Assembly: GCF_954871325.1 (NCBI RefSeq)
Contig: NC_088775.1
Coordinates: 53,607,561 to 53,671,560 of the forward strand
Length of the DNA stretch: 64,000 bases
Reading direction: 5' to 3'
Source of the DNA: Gordionus sp. m RMFG-2023
Taxonomy: Eukaryota > Nematomorpha > Gordioida > Chordodea > Parachordodidae
Part shown: piece by piece, positions 36,596 through 47,140 of the stretch
Position numbering within the stretch: the stretch's first letter is position 1
Layout: each line of letters starts with the position of its first letter
Notes under the pieces: generated by a model
Told to the model about the DNA's origin: nothing
Seen by the model: the letters and a program-made list of their open reading frames with translations, nothing else
The model's database searches: none
Translations under genes and position numbers: made by a program

Positions 36596-38586
36596 GAGCA
36601 ACCTCTTTATTTCAAAATGATCATCCCAAACCAAATATTATTTCAAGGATCCCCAAAGGTGCTAGATTGTCTGTTGCTAAATCTGCTGACTGCCTATCCT
36701 CTCTCTTGCAAAACTTTAGTAATGAGCAAGAATGGCTAAAATTCCTATATTTTGGATATAATACTTTCAGAGTGCCTGACAAAAATTCACCCAAATCCCT
36801 CACTCAGCAAATCAAGGATGCTGCTTCGATGAAGACCCCTTATCTTCATGAAAACAAAATCTCACAGTCAGTCTTAAACAAAAGAAGATTCTCACCAATA
36901 GAGTTGAAGGCCAATTTGATCTGCAAGAAAATTGACAACCTCAATATTAAAGGAGCACTCAGATTGGTGTCCACACATGACTCTTTAGCTGAGCCATCCA
37001 TGTCCACCTATTTAAAGTTATGTCAAAAACACCCCTTAGCCAACATCATCCCTATTTCTCCTCAACCTCACTCCACTTGCGCTTCTCTTTTTACTTCCGA
37101 AGAAGTGAGGAAAGCCATTCTCTCGTTTCATCGCGATTCCGCTCATGGGCTCGATGGCATACGCCCCATTTTTCTCCAGGACATCACTTCCTCCTCTACA
37201 TGCTCACAAACATCCGTTCTCCCCAAATTAACAAACTTCTGCAACAAAATTTTAAACGGTGAGGTTCCAAATTTCGTTTCACCTATCCTCTTTGGTGCCA
37301 GGCTAATTGCACTTCAAAAACCTAATAATGATATCAGACCCATTGCCATTGGTTCTACCTTTCACCGATTAGTAGCCAAGATGATATCATCTCAAATTAA
37401 GCATGATGCTTCACGTCTCCTAAGTCCCTTCCAACTTGGTGTAGGAATCCCTGGTGGTTGTGAAGCTGTTGTACATTTGTCCAGATTATATCTTGAAAAT
37501 TTACCTTCTAATGAATCCTTGATAAAAATTGACTTCTCTAATGCTTACAACACACTCTCCCGGAACTCCTTTTTGAGTTCCTCAAGTAATCTTTTTCCCA
37601 GTTACACTAAGTTTTTTTATTCGTATTATCAACAGCCCTCCACTCTTCTGTTTGATACCTTTACAATCCCTTCCATCGAGGGCATTCAGCAGGGAGACCC
37701 CCTAGGTTCCCTATTCTTTTGTTTAGGTATTAATGACATCATTAAATCCATTAATTCGGTCTGCTCATTATCCTTGCATTCCTGGTACATTGATGATGGT
37801 ATCCTTGGAGGTTCCAATGTTGAAGTCAATAAAGCTGTGAACATCATCAAGGAGCCCGGATCAGCTATAGGACTCTCCATTAATCCAGAGAAATCAGAAT
37901 TTATCCCTATAAATACAATCGAACCTAATACTAACAAATTCAAACTAACGACTCTTGACGGTCTCTATCATCTGGGAGCCCCTGTTGGTGATAACTCTGC
38001 TATTTCTTTCTTTCTTCAGTCCACTTTGGACACTTTATTAGAGCTGGCAGATTTATTTTCCCTTCTTCCTTCTCATAAAGCCTTTTTCCTGGTGAAATTT
38101 TTTTTCAATATTCCCGGTATTCTTTACGCACTTCGCTCAACTGCCATATTTAAATTCCCCATTCCACTTGGAGTTTATGATAATGGGATCAAAATCCTTA
38201 TCGAAAACATTCTAAATCTTAAATTCGATGTAATTGCTTGGACACAAGCTTCTTTACCCACAAAGATGGGAGGTCTGGGCCTCAGATCTCCATCCGATCT
38301 CGCCTTAACGGCCTTTATATCCAGTTGCCTACTAACTAAAAACATAATAAATCCCAATTCTTTAAAACCCGACTCTTCTTTTAATGATGCAATCATCGAA
38401 TGGAGGACACGAATTTCTGCTGATCACCCTCTTCCTGAATCTAATAAGCAGGAGGACTGGGATAGGCCTATTATTGCACTCTGCGTTGAATCACTCCTTT
38501 CCAGAATGCAATTATCTGACCGTCCCTTATTCTCTTCTTTGCTTAATGGTTCAGGCCATGAGTTTCTCGAGGCCATCGCGTTTTAA
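36589..38586 (+). CDS. Reverse transcriptase of a non-LTR (RLE-type) element
   Basis: This 665-codon frame encodes an RNA-directed DNA polymerase. Visible motifs: IPKGAR near residue 22; FGARLIALQKPNNDIRPIAI in the fingers; motif A KIDFSNAYN with catalytic Asp 315; motif B GIQQGDP at residues 365-371; motif C WYIDDG with Asp 402 and Asp 403; and TQASLPTKMGGLGLRS in the thumb region. I know this arrangement from a widespread group of animal reverse transcriptases followed by a zinc finger and PD-(D/E)XK nuclease, like the R2 group. The frame ends at 38586, while the expected continuation (FNLQLQLNKNE) lies in the next frame, so one shift near 38570-38585 separates it from the nuclease part. 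The ATG used lies in flanking repeat DNA, and the family's usual upstream region is absent. Codon use is richer in C and T than the surroundings. Confidence 0.85.
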   Translation: MLRATSLFQNDHPKPNIISRIPKGARLSVAKSADCLSSLLQNFSNEQEWLKFLYFGYNTFRVPDKNSPKSLTQQIKDAASMKTPYLHENKISQSVLNKRRFSPIELKANLICKKIDNLNIKGALRLVSTHDSLAEPSMSTYLKLCQKHPLANIIPISPQPHSTCASLFTSEEVRKAILSFHRDSAHGLDGIRPIFLQDITSSSTCSQTSVLPKLTNFCNKILNGEVPNFVSPILFGARLIALQKPNNDIRPIAIGSTFHRLVAKMISSQIKHDASRLLSPFQLGVGIPGGCEAVVHLSRLYLENLPSNESLIKIDFSNAYNTLSRNSFLSSSSNLFPSYTKFFYSYYQQPSTLLFDTFTIPSIEGIQQGDPLGSLFFCLGINDIIKSINSVCSLSLHSWYIDDGILGGSNVEVNKAVNIIKEPGSAIGLSINPEKSEFIPINTIEPNTNKFKLTTLDGLYHLGAPVGDNSAISFFLQSTLDTLLELADLFSLLPSHKAFFLVKFFFNIPGILYALRSTAIFKFPIPLGVYDNGIKILIENILNLKFDVIAWTQASLPTKMGGLGLRSPSDLALTAFISSCLLTKNIINPNSLKPDSSFNDAIIEWRTRISADHPLPESNKQEDWDRPIIALCVESLLSRMQLSDRPLFSSLLNGSGHEFLEAIAF

Positions 38587-39214
38587 TCTGCAATTACAAC
38601 TAAATAAAAACGAGCTCACACATGCAATCGGTATCCGTTTAAATTGCCTTATTACGCAACCCCACATATGTTCAGGTTGCGGCTCCGCAGTTTTGGGCAA
38701 TGGAAGACATAGTCTTCATTGTCGCTCATGTAAAGGTCGAATTGTAAGACATAATCTATGCAATTCGATCATTCTTAGAGCTCTTAGATCTGCTCAAATC
38801 CCCTCCACTCTTGAACCATCCGGTCTTTTCAGATCTGATGGGAAACGGCCTGACGGTATTTCGCAAATTCCTTGTAAGCGCGGTCAATTCCTGGTCTGGG
38901 ACTATTCTTGTATTGATCCACTCGCTCCATCAAATCAAACAGTCAATATACTCGAGAAAAAGGAGACACTCAAAATAGCGAAATATTTCGAAATCTCTCA
39001 AGAATATATTTTCATCCCCATTATTTCCACTACCCTTACTACTTTTGGGAAATATGCCTTATCCTTTTTCAAGGAACTCGGCTCCCACATTCGTCAATTA
39101 ACCGGTGAACCCCGCGAGGGCTTCTTCTTAAGGCAAAGGCTCTCCATCGCAATACACAGGGCTAATTATATTAGCTTCATAAGCAGTCTCTCCCCACAAG
39201 ATTATCCTTCCTAA
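38384..39214 (+). CDS. Zinc finger and restriction-like endonuclease tail of the same protein
   Basis: Homology-bearing sequence starts about 38585 (SRFNLQLQLNKNELTHAIG). The earlier part of this frame overlaps the RT out of frame and is probably meaningless. From residue 96 it shows CSGC, then HSLHCRSC and RIVRHN, a Cys/His zinc-binding cluster. EPSGLFRSDGKRPDG (PD at residues 156-157) and VWDYSC (Asp 173) then fit a PD-x(15)-D restriction-like nuclease core. In R2-type retrotransposons this nuclease nicks the target DNA to prime reverse transcription. The C-terminal 90 residues are helical and end at TAA 39212-39214. It is separated from 36589-38586 by one frameshift, which could be decay or, less likely, programmed frameshifting. 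Confidence 0.75.
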   Translation: MMQSSNGGHEFLLITLFLNLISRRTGIGLLLHSALNHSFPECNYLTVPYSLLCLMVQAMSFSRPSRFNLQLQLNKNELTHAIGIRLNCLITQPHICSGCGSAVLGNGRHSLHCRSCKGRIVRHNLCNSIILRALRSAQIPSTLEPSGLFRSDGKRPDGISQIPCKRGQFLVWDYSCIDPLAPSNQTVNILEKKETLKIAKYFEISQEYIFIPIISTTLTTFGKYALSFFKELGSHIRQLTGEPREGFFLRQRLSIAIHRANYISFISSLSPQDYPS

Positions 39215-39539
39215 CCTCAATATATAAAAAAATTTTAGGAATTATTTTTTCTTTTCATGTTATTAAAATTTCCGTTTACGTAGAAATAGCTTCACTCATA
39301 GAAAAGTGGCGCTTGAATTGTTGCATATTCAATAGGTCTTTTAATTATCTATCGATTTATCTGTAATAACCATATATTTAACTAATAATTTCAATAAGAA
39401 ATAACTTAAGATACATGGGCCTCGTGCTCATAGCAGATTTAGTCTAATTTTAGAGCCAAGCGCCAGGTCTGGGTATTTCATAACTAACCAATTAACAATA
39501 CTAATATAAGTAATCGAGTTTCATTAAATTTAAGATAAC

Positions 39540-39845
39540 CTGTTGAGTTCACGACTCAAGTTTATGACTAGTTCACGACTAGAGTTTATGACTAGTTCAC
39601 GACTCAAGTTCATAACTCGAGTTCATGACTCAAGATCAAAACTCAAGTTCATGACTCAAGATCAAAACTCAAGTTCATGACTCAAGATAAAAACTCAAGT
39701 TCATGACTCAAGTTCAGAACTCGAGTCTCGACTTGAGTTCACGCCACAAGTTCGGAACTCGAGTCGTAAAAATGAGTCAACTAATCGACTCTCGAGTTTT
39801 GAGTCTAGTTATTGCGACTTCGACTCGGAGTCGTAGTCGGGTGAA
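39540..39845. repeat. Subterminal ACTCAAGTTC repeats
   Basis: Short direct units such as TTCATGACTCAAGATCAAAA recur several times, mixed with ACTCGAGTTC palindromes. Subterminal repeats of this kind are typical hAT transposase-binding regions, a role inferred here. Confidence 0.65.
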
Positions 39846-39866
39846 CTCGACTTATTAACAACACTA

Positions 39867-40900
39867 GGAAAGATGTATCCTAGATTAGTGACAATTGTCA
39901 TAATCGTTATTTTTGATTATTGAATTTTTTTGACGCAAATGTGTATAAATATAGGTTGTAAATTGTAACTTTCCTACATCTTCATGAAATTTAAATTTGA
40001 CATTTTTACAATATATTTTAGCTCATTTGGGTCAAAAAACTTTAAAAATAACGATACGATTATGACAATAGCATCTGATCTACACGTCTTCACTTATGTT
40101 TTATTTTAACATGTACGCAATCTATTTTTGCCCATTTGCGTCAAAATTATTCAAAAAACTTAAAATAACGATTATGACAATTGTTTCTTTTCCATGGTAC
40201 ATCTTCATGTACTTTTAATTTAATTTACAATTTATATTTTAACCCATTCATCAAAAAAATTCATAAAAACTTTAAAAATGACAATTATGACAATTGTCAC
40301 TTTTATATGCTACATCTTTATGAAATTTTAATTTAACATGTTTACAATAAATATTTTTACACATTTGCGTTAAAAATATTCAAAAAACTTTAAAAATAAC
40401 GATTATAACAATTGTCACTTATTTATAGTACATCTTCATGAAATTTTAATTTAACATATTTACAATATATTTTTACCCATTTGCATCGGAAAAAATTCGA
40501 TAAACTTCATGAGTAACGATTATGACAATTGTCACTTGTTACATCTTCACTGAAGTTTTATTTAAACTTGTTAGCAATACTTATTTTAGCCCATTTACAT
40601 CAAAAAAATTTTAAAAACTTTAAAAATAACGATTATGACAATTGTCATTTTTATATGTTACATCTTAATTGAAATTTTAATTTAGCATGTTAAAAATACA
40701 TATTTTTGTCCATTAGCGTCAAAGAAAATCTAATAATATCGATAATGATAATTGCCAAATTTCCAAGGAACATCTTCATTGAATTTATAATTTAACATTT
40801 TTAAAATATAAATATTATTTTACCCTGTTAAAAATTTCAAAAATGTTTAAAAATAACGAATATGACAATTGTCACATTAAAATATTTTCCTTAAAAATAT
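39867..40900. repeat. Satellite array 2, switching orientation at about 39965
   Basis: One forward unit (39867-39965) completes array 1. From 39966 the units run inverted, about 8 copies with AACGATTATGACAATTGTCAC. Confidence 0.8.
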
Positions 40901-41321
40901 CATATAAAAAAATAACATAAAAAAGTTTAATATAAATATTTTTAAAAAAGTTATTTAGAAAAAACCAATTCCTTTAATATACATAAAAATAGATAATTTT
41001 ACAAAGATGATAAAAATAAACTATAAAAGATTTCATCTAAAAGATTGTTTATTTATAATAAAATTCTCAAAAATTTCCACAAATACAAAGAAAATTTAAA
41101 ATTCCTATCAAATGTTCAAAAATCCTTTTCAAAATATTTTTTTTTGCTTAAAATTTTGGAAATAACATGAAGATCACAAATAAATTATAACAAAATAATA
41201 TTACAATACAACAATAGCAGCATATCATTTTTTTTTTAAAAACATCAAATAAATAAATCTATTTTCATAATATAATAATATAATATAAATTATTATGTTT
41301 AAAAAAATTTAAAAACAAAAA

Positions 41322-41395
41322 AAATATTTATTATATTCTTTTAAAATATTTATTATATTCTTTTAAAATATTTATTATATTCTTTTAAAATATTT
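41322..41395. repeat. Short tandem repeat, 22-bp unit
   Basis: TTTTAAAATATTTATTATATTC is repeated about three times, directly inside the right end of the fold-back element. Confidence 0.8.
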
Positions 41396-41489
41396 AATTT
41401 GAGCCGGCTTGAGGCTAAGCCAATTTTTCGGCTCCGGCATCGAGGTTGGAGCCATAAAAACCAGGCTATTTAACAACACTAGTTTGATG

Positions 41490-42005
41490 ACAAATAATTT
41501 TTTTAGTTGCAGAAAATGTTTTAATCATTTTCTAATGAAGAATCATCAACCAGTGACAATGGTTGGAAGTTTTCATTAATAAATTCCATTATAAGCTTGG
41601 GAGATGTTTTTTATGATATTGCTGGTATGTTTAGATTATAAAAATTTAATTTTGTTTGTTTGGATTTGCAACCAATTTGGTTTTGCAGAGATTTATATGT
41701 TTTTATAGAGAATTCATTTATGTGTTTGGCAATGTCATTTTTAATTCATTTCTTTTTATAAAAGAAAAATATAGTATCTATAAATAAATATAAATATGTT
41801 GACATTTAGATTAAAATATAATTAAAGAAGTAAATAATTAGTTCTAAATGCCTTTTGAGGTTTGAACTACTAATATTTGAAGACGATATGTTATTCTAAC
41901 ATAAAGAGCATGTTTCATATAAAGCAGAATACTTAAGTATTTTAATGAAAAGGTAAAAGATTCTCACTTATATCTGTCATATTAATAATAGGTGTATTTC
42001 TTCTA
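41490..42005. other. A+T-rich stretch without features
   Basis: No gene or repeat is recognisable between the fold-back element and gypsy fossil 2. Confidence 0.5.
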
Positions 42006-42010
42006 AATAA

Positions 42011-42177
42011 TATACTAATTAGTCTTAAATAAGCATACACAAATATGGATGGCTTTATTAACTGAAAATCACCTGATATTTACAACTGATATATATATTA
42101 ATATGATTGATTTGTATGTATGACATTTATAACATTTATAACATTGATAATATATAATATAAATCTCATTTATAACA
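42011..42177 (-). repeat. 3' LTR of gypsy fossil 2
   Basis: In element orientation it starts TGTTATAAATGAG. It matches 46693-46850 almost exactly apart from one extra ATTTATAAC copy. Confidence 0.85.
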
Positions 42178-42369
42178 TATCCCCACACATATGATCTTAC
42201 AATTCCACAATTAGCCGATTTGTAGGTTTCCTGGCTCTTTGTGATTTCTGCGTTTCTAGTTTTCCGTTACTTCCACATTTTCTAAAATCTCAACTATATC
42301 CGACTCTTTATTTTTAATATTTTCCTCTTCTTTCTCTGACTCCATATTTTCTCCATTTTCTTTCCCTGG

Positions 42370-45300
42370 CCCAGACTTCTCCATTTCTTAAGCTACCTCC
42401 CTTTTTCGAAGTTGATCCGCATGCTTTCGTACCATTCTATCCTTGCTTTCTACCAAATAAGAATATCTACCAGTTCTGGATTTTATAACTCCTTCTCTCC
42501 AAGGTGAATTTATTTCATTATGCACCCATACCGGTTGTGCAATCTCAAATTCTCTCATATGACTATGTTCATCATGCGCCACTTTTTGTCGTATATTTGA
42601 TCGTTCCATTTCATAACTAACATAGGACGTAACCAATTCAATCCCGTTTTTAAATTTCGCCCCAATAATAACTTAGCCGGTGAACGTCCAGTTGATTGAT
42701 GCTCACCCATTCTATATGCTAGCAAAACTTCTCCCATGGCTTCCTCGGGCTCCCTGATGTCTTTCCTAGTTGCAAAATATCGACTCTTGAGGGTTCGTAT
42801 CGTTCTTTCCGCTAAACCGTTCGTTTTTGGATGGTACGGTGTTGTATGTATCAATTTAATATTTTTCTCGAAACAAAATTTTCGAAATTCTCTAGAAATA
42901 CATTGAGGTCCATTATCTGATACGATTTGTCTAGGTGTTCCAAACCGTGCGAACCATTTCCTTAAAACCCTGATCATTGTCGTGGACGTGGTCTCTCTCA
43001 TTAACTCAACCTCAACCCATTTAGTATGTGCATCAACTCCAACTAACCATGAATACGAATCAATAGGCCCCGCGAAATCCAAATGAATTCGTTCCCATGG
43101 TATATTAGATATGTTCCACGAATATAAAGGAACCTCCATAATATTCGACCGATTACTTTGACAAGGCATACATTGACGAACATATTGTTCAATATCTTTA
43201 TCGCAATTCGGCCACCAGCAATACATTCTAAAAATTGATTTCATAGCATTTATTCCTGGATGCCCTCTGTACAGTGGCGTAGCTAGGAATTTTCCTTAGA
43301 GGGGGTTCATACATATAAAAACTGGGGGGCTTCGCCCCCCACACCTCCTTTAACGGGTCTTCGGCCCTTTTGCCCGGCCTTCGGCCGGGTTTATCTTACA
43401 AATCATAACTATATCTTCGATAATATATAATAAATATATTTTTTAAATGCATCAATAATATGTTATTATAATTTAGTAGATTATTCTCAATGACTTTATA
43501 ATAATACTATCCAGAATAATTTCAATAGTAATATAATATCCTTCCACAAACATCAAAACCAGAAAAATATAATTGATATAAAATCACTTTTAAGTCTTTT
43601 GAACGTATAATCTAAAAAAAAATTTTGCTCTGGGAGGGGTCCAAACCCGAAAACCACCCCCGTAGTTACGCCACTGCCTCTGTGTATAATCGTTAATATT
43701 GATTTCCTCAAAATGGTTGGAATTACCAACTTCCCATTCCATTCAAGAACATCATGATCTACTGACAATTCCTCTCTACGATTATAAAAACAAACTAACT
43801 CTGTATTTTTTTTCGCATCAAAATCCACCCATCCATGCTCAATGTTTTTAACTACTTTTTTAAACAAGCTATCATTCCTTGTTTCCTTTTGGAGTTCAAC
43901 TTGACTAATATTTATATCGTGCAAATTTATAGCTCTAATTTTTAACGCGTTTTTTTGATCATTATTTGATTTTATGCCATCTATTGGCAGTCTAGATATA
44001 TCAGCTACTTTATTTTCTTTTCCAGGAACATATTCAATATCAAAATCATATGCGGACATTTTCCAAGCCCAGCGCGTTAATCGACTATTGGATATTTTTG
44101 GTAGTTCCCGTTTATCACCAAATAATTTTTCCAAAGGTTTGTGATCTGTTCTTTATAAAAATTTTCGACCAAAAATGAATATATGAAATTTTTCCATACC
44201 AAACAAAAGTGCTCGTGCCTCTTTTTCTATTGGTGCATAATTTTTCTCTGACTCTAGAAGTGTTCGCGAGGCAAATGCGATTGGTCTGCTAATATCTTTT
44301 TTCACTAAATGACATACACAGCTCCAAAACCAGTGTTGGAAGCGTCACATTCCAATATAATTGGCAAGTTTGGCGAATATGGAATTAGCGTTTTATTTGT
44401 TGACAAAAGCTGTTTTATTTTATCAAATACCTCTTGTTCCTTGTCCGACCAACCCCAGCAAGATTTAATGCTTGTTAATGCAGAGGAGCGGCAATTCCAT
44501 GTAGATGTGGCAAAAATCTCTCGTGATAATTCACAACTAAAAAAGATCGTAATTGGTGTATATTATTAGGAGTTGGTATCCTTCGAATAGCATCTATTTT
44601 TTCTTTCGCTGGATGTATTCCATATTTGTCTATTACGAAACCCAAAAAAGAAACTGATTCATTTAAAAAACGTATTTTGGCCCATTTTGCCGTCATATCC
44701 ACCTGTTTTAGTTTCACTAGTACTTTTTTTACGTTTTTCAAATGTTCTACATCATTTTTCCCCGTTATGATAATATCGTCAAGATATACTCCGGTCATTT
44801 GGCAGTCTTGTAATAAATTGTCCATATATCTTTGAAATATGGTCGGCGCACTAGAAAGACCGAAAGGCATACATTGATATTGGAAATAACCAATGTGGGT
44901 CGATATGGTTAAGTATTCTTTTGAACTTTCTTTTATTGTTAATTGTAAATATGCATCTTTCAAATCTATTACCGTAAATTTCAATCCATCTTTTAATTTG
45001 GTTAAAAGATCATCCACCGTTGGTATAATATGATAATCGTACAAAATATTTGGGTTTAATGTCACCTTAAAATCCGCACAAATCCTGATTTCTCCATTTG
45101 TTTTTCGTACGTTTACCGTTGGAATGACCCATGTCAACCGTTTTTGTGTTGGATCAATCGCCTTCAATATTCCTGATTTAACCAATCTATCGAGTTCCAT
45201 ATCAATTGGTTTTTGTAATGGAAAAGGTACTCTACGAGCTGGCCATGATTTCGGCCTTGCTGCCTCACTCAAATGTATGCTAACTTATATATCATTCACC

Positions 45301-46140
45301 CGTTCAGGCTTGTCATCAAAAACACTGAAAAATTCTGTTGTCATGCCAGCAATTTGTTTATTGGTTGTCATAACCTCTTTATTTGTGATACTACGTATAG
45401 TCACTTGTCATGGAATAAACATATTAAATGCCAGTATCCATGGTAGTCCAAATAATGGAATGTCATTTGAACGGGTCACTACAATCGGTAGTGATCTGCT
45501 TATCTTTCCAAGACGAACCCTCACCATAGTTTCACCAAGCACATCTAGCGGTTGGTTACCATATACTGATAAAATTTTGGTTGGTCCAAGTTTGGGGTCG
45601 GCCAATTTCATCCCAATATTGTTCCCGATCACCGATACCTCTGCCCCCGTATCATAGTCAAATTCTATAGGTACTCCATTTATCCAAACAAAAATCTTTG
45701 CACTATTTCTACCAATTTGGGAAATATTATTAATTGAATTTGATGAATCATTGTCATCTATATGCATAGCATGTAACTTCTGTCCCTTACAATATTTAGC
45801 ATAATGACCTACCTTTTGGCAATTATAACATTTCACCCTTGATGCAAAACATTGAAAAGGGGGATGAGTTCTTCCACATTTTGAGAATTTATTAAACTTA
45901 TACATATCATTATTGTTAAATTTATTGTTATCTCTAAACTTAAAATTATTATTATTGTTATCTCTAAACTTAAAATTATTATTATTGTTATTGTAATAAC
46001 TAAAATTACCTTTTTCTTTGTTATTATTATATGAGTACTTTTGATTAGAAAAATTTTCTTGATTATTCTCTATCTGCTCCTTAGGTTTATTGACTTTTTT
46101 ACCATCATATTTGTCACTTCATCCTCAGCCGTTTCCATTG
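42370..46140 (-). pseudogene. pol region of gypsy fossil 2
   Basis: In element order (right to left): a CYNCQKVGHYAKYC zinc knuckle (about 45790-45835) closing gag, an aspartic protease with YDTGAE (about 45450-45720), reverse transcriptase with a YLDD box (about 44600-45270), RNase H (about 44000-44560), and integrase with a His/Cys block and DDE core ending in a C-terminal domain (about 42400-43260). The single-chain order and motif style match Mag/K02A2.6-type gypsy elements of animals. Fossil. Confidence 0.85.
43272..43676. mobile_element. 405-bp hAT-type MITE inside gypsy fossil 2
   Basis: The ends are CAGTGGCGTAGCTAGG and CGTAGTTACGCCACTG. The 8-bp duplication is CCTCTGTA / CCTCTGTG (43264-43271 and 43677-43684). 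It contains the GCCCGGCCTTCGGCCGGG hairpin also seen at 11755-11772, and G/C runs near both ends. It is non-coding. Insertion into a young gypsy copy shows that this hAT family moved very recently. Confidence 0.9.
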
Positions 46141-46680
46141 CCAAAGCCATATTTTAAACCTGTTGAAAACTCACCCTTTCTCCCAAGTCGTTTATTCCAT
46201 CTGGAAATCTAGTGTGAATATCTTTCTCCAATGCACCCATTTTGATTCCAGCCACCATCTGATCCTTCAATCTCCCATCTAGGTCAGATTCAAATTTACA
46301 TTCTTGAGCCAATTTTTTAAATCGAGCTGCAAACTCCGCAACTGATTCACCAACCCCTCTTTCTATCCGAATAAATTTAATTCTCGAGCTAAATAATGTT
46401 GAAATAGGCTTTCAATAATCTCTTCATAATTAAGATCTTTCAATATTTTTGGATAAACAAAGAACCTCATCTCTGCTAAATTACTAATACCCATATACGC
46501 AAATAATATTTTTTTTTTGGCTTCATTATTTACTAATATACCTCTTATCTCCAATATTCAATGTAATCAGCAAAATTGTTTTGCTTGTCAAAGTTATCAA
46601 ATTTGATCATAATGTTATCATTTTTTTCTTCTTTAATAATTACTTTATTTTTGTCTTCTTTGTTCATAATAAGATCACCT
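45905..46680 (-). pseudogene. gag region of gypsy fossil 2
   Basis: Upstream of the zinc knuckle is an Asn/Lys-rich linker with a short tandem duplication (about 45920-45990). Before it is a gag-like domain (about 46100-46660). The latter is broken and identified mainly by position. Confidence 0.5.
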
Positions 46681-46692
46681 ACAACGTCGCCA
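46670..46692 (-). promoter_or_regulatory. Probable primer-binding site of gypsy fossil 2
   Basis: In element orientation, TGGCGACGTTGTAGGTGAT begins within two bases of the 5' LTR end, the standard position for tRNA priming. Confidence 0.6.
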
Positions 46693-46850
46693 ATTACTAA
46701 TTAGTCTTAAATAAGCATACACAAATATGGATGGCTTTATTAACTGAAAAACACCTGATATTTACAACTGATATATATATTAATATGATTGATTTGTATG
46801 TATGACATTTATAACATTGATAATATATAATATAAATCTCATTTATAACA
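46693..46850 (-). repeat. 5' LTR of gypsy fossil 2
   Basis: Near-identical to 42011-42177. The outer flank is AATAA. Confidence 0.85.
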
Positions 46851-46859
46851 AATAATAGA

Positions 46860-47140
46860 CATTATTAAAACTCAGAATTAATTTAAATTATATATAATTA
46901 AATAAATAAAGCTTGTAGGCTGTCTCCAAAAATTTATAAAATATAAAATATGATGAAGGGTGATAAAATATGTTGTAAATAGATACATTCTTTAAAAATA
47001 ATAATATTTTAATTTATTTAAAAAAATTTTTATTTTATTTATTGCTTTAAGTGAAAAGATAAATTTTTAAAAGGATCGAGATCGAATATTAAACAAAGTG
47101 ATTTCGATCACGATCCTCAATTTTAGATAGGATCATATAT
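46860..47140. other. A+T-rich stretch without features
   Basis: Nothing recognisable. Confidence 0.45.

Larger units (their letters stand above)
34770..39866. mobile_element. 5.1-kb hAT-type element carrying a non-LTR reverse transcriptase
   Basis: The left end is TAGTGTTGTTAAACGACTC, the right end is TTATTAACAACACTA, and the flanking 8-bp duplication is GTAAAGAT / GGAAAGAT (34762-34769 and 39867-39874), one mismatch. The order inside is: terminus, arm A (34802-35420), block B (35430-35985), arm A inverted (35990-36595), RT region (about 36619-39228), block B inverted (about 39230-39560), and subterminal ACTCAAGTTC repeats (39540-39845). All parts except the RT region are shared with the element at 26943-29361. 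No transposase is visible, so mobility would depend on a hAT enzyme supplied elsewhere. A candidate source family is the one at 54941. Confidence 0.8.
32795..41481. mobile_element. Giant fold-back element built of TGACAATTGTCA satellite
   Basis: The left arm (32795-34769 continued at 39867-39965) and right arm (39966-41340) are inverted copies. They include non-satellite blocks at about 32795-33370 versus 40880-41340. The turn-over point is about 39965. The right end is AACAACACTA (to 41481), preceded by palindromic GAGCCGG/GGAGCC words. The left terminus is missing, cut near 32795 where another palindromic segment begins. Inserted inside are the MITE 32862-33072 and the element 34770-39866. 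No coding sequence of its own is visible. Confidence 0.6.
42011..46850 (-). mobile_element. Gypsy/Ty3 LTR retrotransposon fossil 2 (Mag/K02A2.6-like)
   Basis: A minus-strand element of about 4.8 kb with LTRs of about 160 bp, flanked by AATAA on both sides (42006-42010 and 46851-46855). The LTRs differ by about one substitution and a 9-bp tandem indel, so it is recent. Pol resembles the animal Mag clade. It is broken, with roughly four to seven interruptions plus a hAT-type MITE inserted at 43272-43676, and is treated as a fossil. Confidence 0.9.

Noticed and set aside
38384-38580. N-terminal 65 codons of the second RT frame as real protein
   Set aside because: This part overlaps the well-conserved RT thumb in another frame. 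Family resemblance starts only at about 38585.
35561-39503. A separate element bounded by TAGTGTTGTTAATTGG and CCAATTAACAATACTA
   Set aside because: The outside flanks are reverse complements of each other, meaning they are part of the larger palindrome and not a target duplication.
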